From an uncultured Sphingopyxis sp. (GTDB lineage: Bacteria > Pseudomonadota > Alphaproteobacteria > Sphingomonadales > Sphingomonadaceae): a DNA stretch of 64,000 nucleotides. The position numbers were made by a program, and so were the translations under genes. Shown here piece by piece: positions 42,957 to 50,819 of the stretch. Location: the NCBI RefSeq assembly GCF_900078365.1, contig NZ_LT598653.1, positions 3,286,001-3,350,000 of the forward strand, read 5' to 3'. The notes under the pieces were generated by a model that saw nothing but the letters and a program-made list of their open reading frames with translations, was not told where the DNA came from and searched no databases. Every line of letters begins with the position of its first letter. The stretch's first letter is position 1.

Positions 42957-43163
42957 ATGATGGCTGCATCCGCCAAGAAAGCCTTTGCCCTCCGCCTCGA
43001 TCCCGCGCTCTATGCCGCGATCGAGCGGCTGGCGGCGGCCGAATTGCGTAGCGCCAACGCCGAGATCGAGGTCCTGCTGCGCGAGGCGCTGGGGCGGCGC
43101 GGCGTGAGCGTCCGGCAATCGGAAGCTCCGAAGCGGGGCCGGCCGGCCAAGGAAGCGAACTGA
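42957..43163 (+). CDS. Arc/MetJ-type ribbon-helix-helix DNA-binding protein
   Basis: A 68-residue protein. KKAFALRLDPALYAAIERLA is the ribbon and first helix, RSANAEIEVLLREALGRRG the second helix; a basic tail ends KRGRPAKEAN. Such proteins bind DNA as dimers of dimers through the beta-ribbon. It starts six bases after the SPFH stop and is the natural candidate to bind the nested palindrome at 41999-42030. It is not paired with a recognisable toxin. Confidence 0.8.
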   Translation: MMAASAKKAFALRLDPALYAAIERLAAAELRSANAEIEVLLREALGRRGVSVRQSEAPKRGRPAKEAN

Positions 43164-43164
43164 C

Positions 43165-43407
43165 ATGCTGCATCTGTTCATGCGCCAGGGGCCGTGGTTC
43201 CGCGCCAAGTGGCACGGCTATGGCACCGGCCTGCCGGTCGCCTGGCAGGGCTGGGTGCTGCTCGCGCTCCACATCGCGCTGATCGCCGGGCTGGCGGTGC
43301 TGCTGCGCGAGCGGCCGGTGGTGATGGTGATCGCGGTCGTGCTCGCGGCGCTCGCCCCGATGCCGATCTATCGCGCGCGGACCGAAGGCGGCTGGCGCTG
43401 GCGTTGA
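43165..43407 (+). CDS. Small membrane protein of the SPFH operon (80 aa)
   Basis: Begins MLHLFMRQGPWFRAKWHGYGTG, then two hydrophobic segments (GWVLLALHIALIAGLAVLL and VVMVIAVVLAALAPMPIY) and an Arg-rich tail TEGGWRWR. It starts one base after the RHH stop. The N-terminal motif with several aromatic residues may be a family mark, but I do not recognise it. Confidence 0.7.
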   Translation: MLHLFMRQGPWFRAKWHGYGTGLPVAWQGWVLLALHIALIAGLAVLLRERPVVMVIAVVLAALAPMPIYRARTEGGWRWR

Positions 43408-43477
43408 TGCAGGCCGAACCGAATGAAGGAGGCCGCCGCGAACGTCCGCCTTGGGGGGAGAGCTGCCATTCCCTACC

Positions 43478-43563
43478 TTCGTCATTCCCGCGAAAGCGGG
43501 AACCCAGTCTGGGATCAGCCCACGTACGCTCTGGGTCCCCGCTTTCGCGGGGATGACGATGTA
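43478..43563. repeat. REP-like inverted repeat (CCCGCGAAAGCGGG type)
   Basis: CGTCATTCCCGCGAAAGCGGG and CCCCGCTTTCGCGGGGATGACG face each other; inner AACCCAGTCTG and GTACGCTCTGGGT also pair in part. It is one of two repeats filling the 387-bp gap 43408-43794. Confidence 0.78.
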
Positions 43564-43589
43564 AGAGGCCGCAATCGGCTGGTCTCAGA

Positions 43590-43675
43590 CATTCGTCATC
43601 CCGGACTTGATCCGGGATCCATTCTTTCAACGCTGCGTGAATGGACCCCGGATCAAGTCCGGGGTGACGAGAAAT
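43590..43675. repeat. REP-like inverted repeat (CCCGGACTTGATCCGGG type), copy 2
   Basis: CGTCATCCCGGACTTGATCC and GGATCAAGTCCGGGGTGACG are the outer arms; ATCCATTC and GAATGGA pair inside. The remaining 119 bp before rpe show no gene or clear signal. Confidence 0.78.
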
Positions 43676-43794
43676 GAAATGGCAACTACCGGCCGAAACC
43701 TTTCGTTCGCCATCGTCGCGCTGCGTCCCGCTTTTCCACCGATAGCGCCCTGCCCCCGCTTGCTCCCGACTCGCTAGATGGTTAAGGCCGGTCC

Positions 43795-44466
43795 ATGACC
43801 GGCTCCACCACCCCCGTCCGTATCGCCCCTTCGATCCTGAGCGCTGATTTCGCGAAGCTGGGCGAGGAGGTGCGCGCGATCGAGACGGCGGGGGCCGACT
43901 GGGTGCATATCGACGTGATGGACGGCCATTATGTCCCCAATCTGACGATCGGACCGATGGTGGTGAAGGCGCTGCGGCCGCATTCGTCGCTGCCCTTCGA
44001 CGTCCATCTGATGATCAGCCCCGTCGATCATTTCCTTGATGCCTTCGCCGCGGCGGGCGCCGACATCATCACCGTCCATCCCGAGGCGGGGCCGCACATC
44101 CACCGCACAGTCCAGCATATCAAATCGCTCGGCAAGCAGGCGGGCGTGTCGCTCAACCCCGCGACGCCAGCGAAAATGCTCGACTATTTGATCGACGAGA
44201 TCGATCTCGTCCTGATCATGAGCGTCAACCCCGGATTCGGCGGCCAGAGCTTCATTTCGAGCCAGCTTCGCAAGATCGAAGCGGTTAAAAAGATGATCGA
44301 CAAGTCGGGTCGCGACATCAGGCTCGAGGTCGATGGCGGCATCGATGCGGCGACCGCGCCGCTCGCCATAGCGGCGGGCGCCGATGTGCTGGTGGCGGGC
44401 ACCGCGACCTTCAAGGGCGGGCCCGACGCTTACGCCGACAACATCCGGCGCCTGCGCGGAGCCTGA
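43795..44466 (+). CDS. rpe: Ribulose-phosphate 3-epimerase
   Basis: A 223-residue barrel enzyme interconverting ribulose-5-phosphate and xylulose-5-phosphate. APSILSADFAKLGEEV (about residues 10-25), WVHIDVMDGHYVPNLTIG with metal-binding His/Asp, and VNPGFGGQSFI (about 143-153) are the family motifs. The heparinase-family gene starts three bases after its stop. Confidence 0.96.
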   Translation: MTGSTTPVRIAPSILSADFAKLGEEVRAIETAGADWVHIDVMDGHYVPNLTIGPMVVKALRPHSSLPFDVHLMISPVDHFLDAFAAAGADIITVHPEAGPHIHRTVQHIKSLGKQAGVSLNPATPAKMLDYLIDEIDLVLIMSVNPGFGGQSFISSQLRKIEAVKKMIDKSGRDIRLEVDGGIDAATAPLAIAAGADVLVAGTATFKGGPDAYADNIRRLRGA

Positions 44467-44469
44467 TCG

Positions 44470-46248
44470 ATGGAGGGGAGACCGCTGACTTCTGCCCCCG
44501 CCGACCCGCCGCTCGATCCCGGTGCCGACGCCGCGCCGCTCGACGACACGATCGAGCCTGGCAAGCGGCTGATCCGCCTGCCCGCCGACAAGGGGCTGTC
44601 GCTCGGCGACCGCGTCGCCAACGCGATCACGCGGCTGACTTGGCGCACCCCGCTCCACGCCTTTCGGCTGAAGGGGCGCTTTCCGCTCAAGCTGCTCGGC
44701 GTGCCGGCCGATCCGGTGCCGGGCGACGCGCGCGCGGGCACCGCGATCCGCGCCGGGCATTTCCTGCATCGCGGGCTGAAACTGCCGCTCGGCGAGCTCG
44801 ACTTCGCGGCGCTCAATGTCGCGCCGCCCTTCGCCGACTATCTTCACAGCTTCGCCTGGCTGCGCGATCTCGCCGCGACCGGCACGCGCGCCGACGGCGC
44901 CCCGATCGCCGAGGCGGTCGTGCGCCACTGGCTCGGCACGCATGGCGAGACGGTGAGCGAACCCGCGTGGAAGGCCGACAACACCGCCTGGCGCATCCTC
45001 TTCTGGGCCGCGCACGCGCCGCTGATCCTGTCGTCGAGCGACCTCGTCTATCGCTCGGCGGTGCTCAACCATCTCGCGCGCGCGGCGCGCCACCTCGATC
45101 GCGTCGCCGACAAGACGCGGCCGGGCACGGGGCAGATGGTCGCGTGGGTCGGCATCGTCGCCGCGTCGCTCCTCATGCCCGGCGGCGAACCGCGGCAGGT
45201 CTTCGGCGAGGCGGGGCTGCGCAAGGTGCTTGAAACGAGCTTCTACGCCGACGGCGGCAATATCTCGCGCTCGCCGCAGGCGCAGCTCGACGCGATCATG
45301 GCGCTGTCGATGCTCGTCAAGATTTACGACATGCGCCGTATCGAGGTGCCGCCCTTCGTCCAGGAAGTGCTCGCGCGCGCGGTTCCCGCGCTGCTCGGCC
45401 TCGTCCACAGTGACGGCGGCATGGGCAGCTGGCAGGGCAGCGGCGCGACCTCCGCCGCCACCGTGCAGGCGATCGTGAACGCGAGCGGCGTGCGCACGCG
45501 CCCGCTCAAGCAGGCGCGCGACTGGGGTTACCAGCGGCTCGTCGCGAACAAGGTCGTGCTGCTCGCCGACGCGGCGCCGCCGCCGATCGCCCGCGTGACC
45601 GAGGCGGGCTGCGCCTCCACCCTCGCCTTCGAACTCAGCGACGGCGACGAACGGATCGTCGTCAATTGCGGCGGCGCGGCGCTGACCGGCGCAACGATCC
45701 CCGCCGACCTCGCGCGCGGCCTTCGCACCACCGCGGCGCATTCGACGCTGACGTTGGGCGACGCCAATTCGACCGCGATCCTCGGCAGCGGCTCGCTCGG
45801 CAAGGGGGTGACCGAAGTCGAGCTCGACCGGCGCGAGACGCCGCAGGGCAGCCGGCTCGAGATGAGCCACGACGGCTATGCGCGCCGCCACGGGCTGATC
45901 CACCGCCGCCTGCTGATCCTCTCGCCCAACGGGCGCGAGCTGCGCGGCGAGGACATGCTGCTCCCCGCCCCGCGCACACGGCGCAAGGGCGACAAGGGCT
46001 TCACGATGCGCTTTCATCTCGGGCGCAATATTTCGGCGAGCCTGACCGCCGACAAATTGGGCGCGCTGCTGCGCATCCACGGCGGTCCGCTCTGGCAATT
46101 CCGCACCTCCGAAGGCGAACTGACGGTCGAAGAAAGCCTGTGGGTCGACGGCGAAGGGCGGCCGCACCCGACCGAACAGCTCGTCGTCACCGGCAACGCG
46201 CCGGCGGGCGGCGCGAGCGTGGGGTGGATATTCAAGCATATCGGGTGA
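44470..46248 (+). CDS. Heparinase II/III family protein
   Basis: A 592-residue protein with an N-terminal (alpha/alpha) toroid-like region (RIPLHAFRLKG-like TWRTPLHAFRLKGRFPLK, then HSFAWLRDLAATGTRADG and WKADNTAWRILFWAAHAP) and a C-terminal heparinase_II_III beta-sheet domain (about residues 330-570). There is no signal peptide, so a cytoplasmic or unusual location is suggested. In related alphaproteobacteria this gene normally sits before purH. Its natural substrate is unknown; a glucuronate- or uronate-containing polymer is a guess. Confidence 0.85.
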   Translation: MEGRPLTSAPADPPLDPGADAAPLDDTIEPGKRLIRLPADKGLSLGDRVANAITRLTWRTPLHAFRLKGRFPLKLLGVPADPVPGDARAGTAIRAGHFLHRGLKLPLGELDFAALNVAPPFADYLHSFAWLRDLAATGTRADGAPIAEAVVRHWLGTHGETVSEPAWKADNTAWRILFWAAHAPLILSSSDLVYRSAVLNHLARAARHLDRVADKTRPGTGQMVAWVGIVAASLLMPGGEPRQVFGEAGLRKVLETSFYADGGNISRSPQAQLDAIMALSMLVKIYDMRRIEVPPFVQEVLARAVPALLGLVHSDGGMGSWQGSGATSAATVQAIVNASGVRTRPLKQARDWGYQRLVANKVVLLADAAPPPIARVTEAGCASTLAFELSDGDERIVVNCGGAALTGATIPADLARGLRTTAAHSTLTLGDANSTAILGSGSLGKGVTEVELDRRETPQGSRLEMSHDGYARRHGLIHRRLLILSPNGRELRGEDMLLPAPRTRRKGDKGFTMRFHLGRNISASLTADKLGALLRIHGGPLWQFRTSEGELTVEESLWVDGEGRPHPTEQLVVTGNAPAGGASVGWIFKHIG

Positions 46249-46326
46249 CCGGCCGCACCCGAAGTTCCCGCGGAGCCGGCGACGCAATGGCGGCATTGGG
46301 GTGGTGAGCGGGCGTTGATCCAGATC

Positions 46327-46456
46327 AGGCCCTCCCCTTCAGGGGAGGGCAGCGAGACTTGCGAACTTGTTCGCTAGTCGCAGCGGGTGGGGGCCATCGG
46401 CCTTGCGCAAGGCCGATGGCCCCCACCCCAACCCCTCCCCTGAAGGGGAGGGGCTT
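46327..46456. repeat. Type A modular palindromic repeat, copy A5
   Basis: Inverted orientation. Core GAGACTT-GCGAAC-TT-GTTCGC-TAGTC, between type A ends. It lies in the 458-bp gap 46249-46706 before the TonB receptor. Bases 46457-46591 show no feature. Confidence 0.85.
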
Positions 46457-46591
46457 GCGTTTCAGCTATGTCTGTTTGCGGTCGAAAGCCATCGCACCCG
46501 CGACGATTTCACAAAACAGAGATCGCTCACAATTTCCGGCGGCTTGAATCGCGACCGATTCGTTGAGCTTGACCGGCCCCCCTCTCCTTCT

Positions 46592-46630
46592 GTTTCATTA
46601 GTGTGACACTCGCGTAACACAGCGGTCATA
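46592..46630. promoter_or_regulatory. Four 11-bp-phased half-sites upstream of the receptor-phytase pair
   Basis: GTTTCA (46592), GTGACA (46603), GTAACA (46614) and GTCATA (46625) start exactly 11 bases apart. On the other strand they read TATGAC, TGTTAC, TGTCAC and TGAAAC. This spacing is that of OmpR/PhoB-class response regulators, and TGTCAC resembles the PhoB half-site. Phosphate control of a phytase operon would make sense. Confidence 0.5.
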
Positions 46631-46706
46631 GAGCCCTGCCACTGGCCCCTCGACTCGCCGGGAGCCAACAGGAGCCGGCGATCTTCTCACTCTTCGGGGG
46701 ATCTCC

Positions 46707-49550
46707 ATGCACAAGTTTCGCACCGTCCGTTCGCGCATCCTGATCGGTACCTGCCTCTCGCTCGCGGCCGCGCTTCCCGCTCCCGCCCTTGCCGGCGACG
46801 TCACCGGCAGCGTGGCCGATGCCACCGACACCCGCGCACTGCAGGGCGCGCAGTTGCGCATCGTCGAACTGGGCCGCGTCGCCGAGGCCGACCGCGACGG
46901 CAGCTTCCGCTTCGCCAACATCCCCGCCGGCACCTATACGATCGAGGCGACCTATGTGGGCGCCGAGACGCGGAGGGTCACCATCGAGGTTCCCGAATCG
47001 GGCAACGTCACGGCGCGGATCGTGCTGGGCACCGACGGATCGATCCTCGTCCTCGGCCAGTCGGCGAACCAGGCGAGCGCCTTGTCGCGGCAAAAGGCGG
47101 CGGACGGCGTCGAGAGCGTGCTGACCCGCGACGCGGTCGGCCAGTTCCCCGACCAGAATGTCGCCGAAGCACTACGCCGCCTGCCCGGCGTGAACATCCT
47201 CAACGACCAGGGCGAAGGCCGCTTCGTCTCGGTGCGTGGGCTCGACCCCGAACTCAACGCGACCTCGGTCAACGGCGTGCGCCTGCCCGCGCCCGAAAGC
47301 GACGTCCGTTCCGTCGCGCTCGACGTGATTTCGAGCGACAGCATCGAATCGATCGAGGTCAAGAAGTCGCTGACCCCCGACATGGACGCCGACACGATCG
47401 GCGCGTCGATCGAGATCCACACGACGAGCGCCTTCGAGCGCCGCAAGAATCTGCTCACCGCGAAGATCGAGGGCAGCTATAATGATTATTCGGAAAAGCT
47501 GACCCCGAAGGGCAGCATCGATTTCGCGCAGCGCCTTGGCGACAATGTCGGCGTGTCGGGCGGCCTTTCCTATTATCAGCGCAAGTTCGAGACCGACAAT
47601 ATCGAGGCCGACGGCTGGAACGAGGACGACGGCCGGATCACGACCGAAGAGGTCAATTATCGCGACTATGACGTCGAGCGCGAGCGCATCTCGGCCAATT
47701 TGAACTTCGACTTCCGCCTCGGTTCGTCGACCAAGCTTTATGCCCGCGGCATCTACAGCCAGTTCGACGACCAGGAATATCGCCGCGAAACGAGCCTCAA
47801 GCTCGAGGATGCGGGCGAGATCACCGGCAGCGGCGCCGATCTCGTCTATGGCGACGTCGACGGCGAGCTTCAGGTCCAGCGTTCGCTGAAGGACCGTTTC
47901 GAGCGCCAGCGCATCCGCAGCATCACGCTGGGCGGCGAGACCGACAGCGACGGCTGGCACGCGAAATATTCGGTCAGCTATGCGAAATCGACCGAGCGCG
48001 AGAATGGATCGATCGACCCCGCGAATTTCGAACAGAGCTTCGAGGACGATGGCCTGCTGCTCGGGCTCGATTTCGCCGATCCGCGGCGGCCGCGCTATAC
48101 GGTGGGCGGCGATGCGGGCGCGATCGCGAACTTCGGCGACCCGTCGCAATATGAACTCGACAGCGTGCAAGTCACCGGCCTGTCGGACTCGCGGGACAAG
48201 GAATGGGGCGCGAAGCTCGACCTTGGCCGCGAGTTCGCGATGACGGGCGGCACCTTCACCGTCCAGGCCGGCGCCAAGGGCCGCTGGCGCGACAAGAGCT
48301 ATAATCTCGAAACGCAATATTGGGAGATGGACGGGCTGACGATGGCTGATCTCGTCGGCAACCAGACCTATCGCATCACCGACATCTCGCCGGTGCTGGG
48401 CAAGAGGGGCGTGCGCGACTTCTTCGACGCCAATCGCGGCGATTTCGAACTCAACGAGCTCGACTCGCTGTTCGATTCGTCGGTCGAGGATTATTCGGTG
48501 AGCGAGGATGTCGCCGCGGCCTATCTGCTCGGCCGCTGGGACAGCGGTACGCTGCGCGTGATCGGCGGCGTCCGCTATGAGCACACCAAGAACGACATCC
48601 GCGCCAACACGGTGACGCTGATCGAGGAGGGCGGCGAACTGCCCGACGGGTCGGAAGCCGATGACGATACCGTCATCAGCGTGCCCAACCAGTTCAAGCG
48701 CAGCTATGGCGACTGGTTGCCGAGCCTGACGATCCGCTGGGAACCGCAACAGAACCTCGTGCTGCGCGCCGCGGCATCGAAGAGCCTCGTCCGGCCGAAG
48801 CTGTCGAAGCTGGCGCCGCGCTTCACCATCGAGCAGAATGAAGACAACGAACGCGAGGGCGAATTCGGCAACCCCGACCTCAAGCCCTATGAAGCGTGGA
48901 ATTTCGACGCGGGGGTCGAATATTATCTGCCGAATAACGGCGCGCTGTCGGCGGGTGTCTTCTACAAGGACATCAAGAATTTCATCGTCGATACCAACCT
49001 CGAGGACGCGGGCGAATATAATGGCATCGCATTCGACGAGGCGACGATCCCGATCAATGGCGACAGCGCCAAGGTCTGGGGCCTCGAACTCAGCTATACG
49101 CAGGCGCTGCGCTTCCTGCCCGCGCCGCTCGACGGCTTCCTGGTGAACGCGAACTACACCTATACCGACGCGACCGGGAAGGTGCCGACCGACGGCGACA
49201 TCACCGACCTGCGCAAGATCAACCTGCCGGCCGCGTCGAAGCATACGTTCAACGCCGCACTGGGTTATGAAAAGGGCCCGGTCTCGCTCCGCCTTGCCGG
49301 CACCTATCGCTCGAAATATCTCGACGAACTCGGCGACACCGCGGCCGAAGACCGGATCATCGACAATCATTTCCAGCTCGACCTGTCGGCCAAGGTCGAC
49401 GTGACCGAGAAGGTCCAGGTCTTTTACGAATGGGTGAACATCAACAACGCCAAATATTATGCTTATAACAATGTCGGCGCGCGGCAGAATCTGCTGCAGT
49501 TCGAGCAGTATAAATGGACGATGAAATTCGGCGCGCGGGTGAAGTTCTGA
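46707..49550 (+). CDS. TonB-dependent receptor with N-terminal carboxypeptidase-regulatory-like domain
   Basis: A 947-residue outer-membrane receptor. A signal peptide ends at ALAGDV (about residue 30). A CarboxypepD_reg-like domain covers about 30-110 (GSVADATDTRALQGAQLRIV, YTIEATYVG). The plug has DGVESVLTRDAVGQFPDQNV and SIESIEVKKSLTPDMDADTIG (about 212-232). The barrel ends in the aromatic MKFGARVKF, as expected for BAM recognition. It is joined to the phytase gene by a TGATG overlap, so it likely imports a phytate breakdown product or chelate. Confidence 0.92.
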   Translation: MHKFRTVRSRILIGTCLSLAAALPAPALAGDVTGSVADATDTRALQGAQLRIVELGRVAEADRDGSFRFANIPAGTYTIEATYVGAETRRVTIEVPESGNVTARIVLGTDGSILVLGQSANQASALSRQKAADGVESVLTRDAVGQFPDQNVAEALRRLPGVNILNDQGEGRFVSVRGLDPELNATSVNGVRLPAPESDVRSVALDVISSDSIESIEVKKSLTPDMDADTIGASIEIHTTSAFERRKNLLTAKIEGSYNDYSEKLTPKGSIDFAQRLGDNVGVSGGLSYYQRKFETDNIEADGWNEDDGRITTEEVNYRDYDVERERISANLNFDFRLGSSTKLYARGIYSQFDDQEYRRETSLKLEDAGEITGSGADLVYGDVDGELQVQRSLKDRFERQRIRSITLGGETDSDGWHAKYSVSYAKSTERENGSIDPANFEQSFEDDGLLLGLDFADPRRPRYTVGGDAGAIANFGDPSQYELDSVQVTGLSDSRDKEWGAKLDLGREFAMTGGTFTVQAGAKGRWRDKSYNLETQYWEMDGLTMADLVGNQTYRITDISPVLGKRGVRDFFDANRGDFELNELDSLFDSSVEDYSVSEDVAAAYLLGRWDSGTLRVIGGVRYEHTKNDIRANTVTLIEEGGELPDGSEADDDTVISVPNQFKRSYGDWLPSLTIRWEPQQNLVLRAAASKSLVRPKLSKLAPRFTIEQNEDNEREGEFGNPDLKPYEAWNFDAGVEYYLPNNGALSAGVFYKDIKNFIVDTNLEDAGEYNGIAFDEATIPINGDSAKVWGLELSYTQALRFLPAPLDGFLVNANYTYTDATGKVPTDGDITDLRKINLPAASKHTFNAALGYEKGPVSLRLAGTYRSKYLDELGDTAAEDRIIDNHFQLDLSAKVDVTEKVQVFYEWVNINNAKYYAYNNVGARQNLLQFEQYKWTMKFGARVKF

Positions 49551-50560
49551 TGCGCCGCCTCCTCACTCTGCTCCCGCTCCTTTCGCTCGCCGGCTGCGCC
49601 GCGGGCGCGCCGATGATCACCGGCCTGCCGCCGGTCCAGGTAACCGCGAGCGGCGAAACGCAGCCCGTGGGCACGAACCGCGCCGACGCCGCCGACGATC
49701 CGGCGATCTGGGTCGATCCCGCCAACCCGAACCACGCGCTGATCGTCGCGACCGACAAGAAGGCGGGGCTGCACGTCTACGACCTTGCGGGCAAGGACAT
49801 CGCCTTCACGCAGGCGGGCCTCGTCAACAATGTCGATGTCGCGGGCGACATCATCGTCGCGAGCGACCGCAACGACGGGGTGAACGCGCATCTCGCGGTC
49901 TTCCGCCTCGATGCGGAGGGGCCGGCGATCATCCCGCGCGGACGCGCCGCGGCGGGCACGGGCGAAGCCTATGGCCTGTGCCTCAAGAAAAGCGCGCCCG
50001 GCCAGCCGATCACCGCGGCGCTGATCGTCAAGGACGGCACGGTGCGCGTCGGCACGCTGACGCTGGTCGAGGGCGCGGCACCGGGCTTCGCGGTCGTGTG
50101 GGAGCACAAGATTCCGACCCAGTCCGAAGGCTGCGTCTTCGACGGCGATACGCTTTATGTCGGCGAGGAAGACGGCGGCATCTGGGAATTGAAACCGGAC
50201 GGCAAGGGAGCGACCGCGCGCCTTGTCGCGCCGGTCGACAACCAGCGCCTCGTCGCCGACGTCGAGGGGCTTGCGACGATCGATCACAAGGGCGAACGCT
50301 ATCTGATTGCGTCGAGCCAGGGCGACAACGCCTATGCGGTCTTCCGCCTGCCCGGCATGGATTATGTCGGGCGCTTCGCGGTCGCCGCCGGCGCATATGG
50401 CGCGACGAGCGAGACCGACGGGATCGAAGCGGTCGCGGGCAACTTCGGCCCCGATTATCCCGACGGGATTTTCCTCGCGCAGGACGGCGACAATGGCGCG
50501 CTGGCGCAGAATTTCAAGCTGGTGCGCTGGGACCGGATCGCGGCGGCGCTGGGGCTGTAA
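49550..50560 (+). CDS. Lipoprotein beta-propeller phytase (3-phytase family)
   Basis: A 336-residue protein. The signal peptide ends in a lipobox, LAGC with Cys16. The mature part is a phytase-type six-bladed propeller: ADDPAIWVDPANPNHALIVATDKKAGLHVYDL near residues 43-74, EAYGLCLKK near 142, VGEEDGGIWEL near 201 and SSQGDNAYAVFRLPG near 257. Such Ca2+-dependent enzymes release phosphate from phytate outside the cytoplasm. Coupling to a TonB receptor is a known arrangement and supports outer-membrane-linked phosphate scavenging. Confidence 0.9.
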   Translation: MRRLLTLLPLLSLAGCAAGAPMITGLPPVQVTASGETQPVGTNRADAADDPAIWVDPANPNHALIVATDKKAGLHVYDLAGKDIAFTQAGLVNNVDVAGDIIVASDRNDGVNAHLAVFRLDAEGPAIIPRGRAAAGTGEAYGLCLKKSAPGQPITAALIVKDGTVRVGTLTLVEGAAPGFAVVWEHKIPTQSEGCVFDGDTLYVGEEDGGIWELKPDGKGATARLVAPVDNQRLVADVEGLATIDHKGERYLIASSQGDNAYAVFRLPGMDYVGRFAVAAGAYGATSETDGIEAVAGNFGPDYPDGIFLAQDGDNGALAQNFKLVRWDRIAAALGL

Positions 50561-50602
50561 AGCCACAGCGCCAGTTTATCGCATGTGTCCCCGCGAAGGA
50601 GC

Positions 50603-50660
50603 ATCGGGTCGGATCGTCCCCCGGACGATCCTTGACCATGCGGGGCATGGTCAACCCGAT
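50603..50660. repeat. Double-hairpin element, copy 3
   Basis: Outer inverted repeats ATCGGGT and ACCCGAT enclose GGATCGTCC-CCC-GGACGATCC (50611-50631) and TTGACCATGC-GGG-GCATGGTCAA (50632-50654). It lies between the phytase and purH genes and is not embedded in a larger repeat. Confidence 0.78.
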
Positions 50661-50819
50661 ACTGACCCATCTCCGATCGGCGCAACATGGAGCCGGCAGA
50701 AGATGGGCTCCCGCCTTCGCGGGAGCACGGAGCTTTTTTAGGGCCGCGCCGCTTGCGATAGCGGGCGCACACGCCTAGGGGGACCGCGTCTTTCCCATCC
50801 TGCAAAGGCCGCCCTTCCC

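Noticed and set aside
42957..43163. An antitoxin of a toxin-antitoxin pair.
   Set aside because: The neighbouring products are an SPFH protein and a two-helix membrane protein; neither resembles a known toxin, though a new type cannot be excluded.
43774..46296. An 840-codon open frame on the minus strand over rpe and the heparinase-family gene.
   Set aside because: It is a shadow of GC-biased third positions in the plus-strand genes; its protein is Arg/His/Ala-rich with no domain.
47172..49370. A 732-codon minus-strand frame over the TonB receptor gene.
   Set aside because: The plus strand encodes a complete receptor with signal peptide, plug and terminal aromatic residue; the opposite frame has no recognisable domain.
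46249..50819. A mobile genetic element carrying the receptor and phytase.
   Set aside because: No transposase, integrase, target-site duplication or tRNA is visible; only repeats mark the edges.
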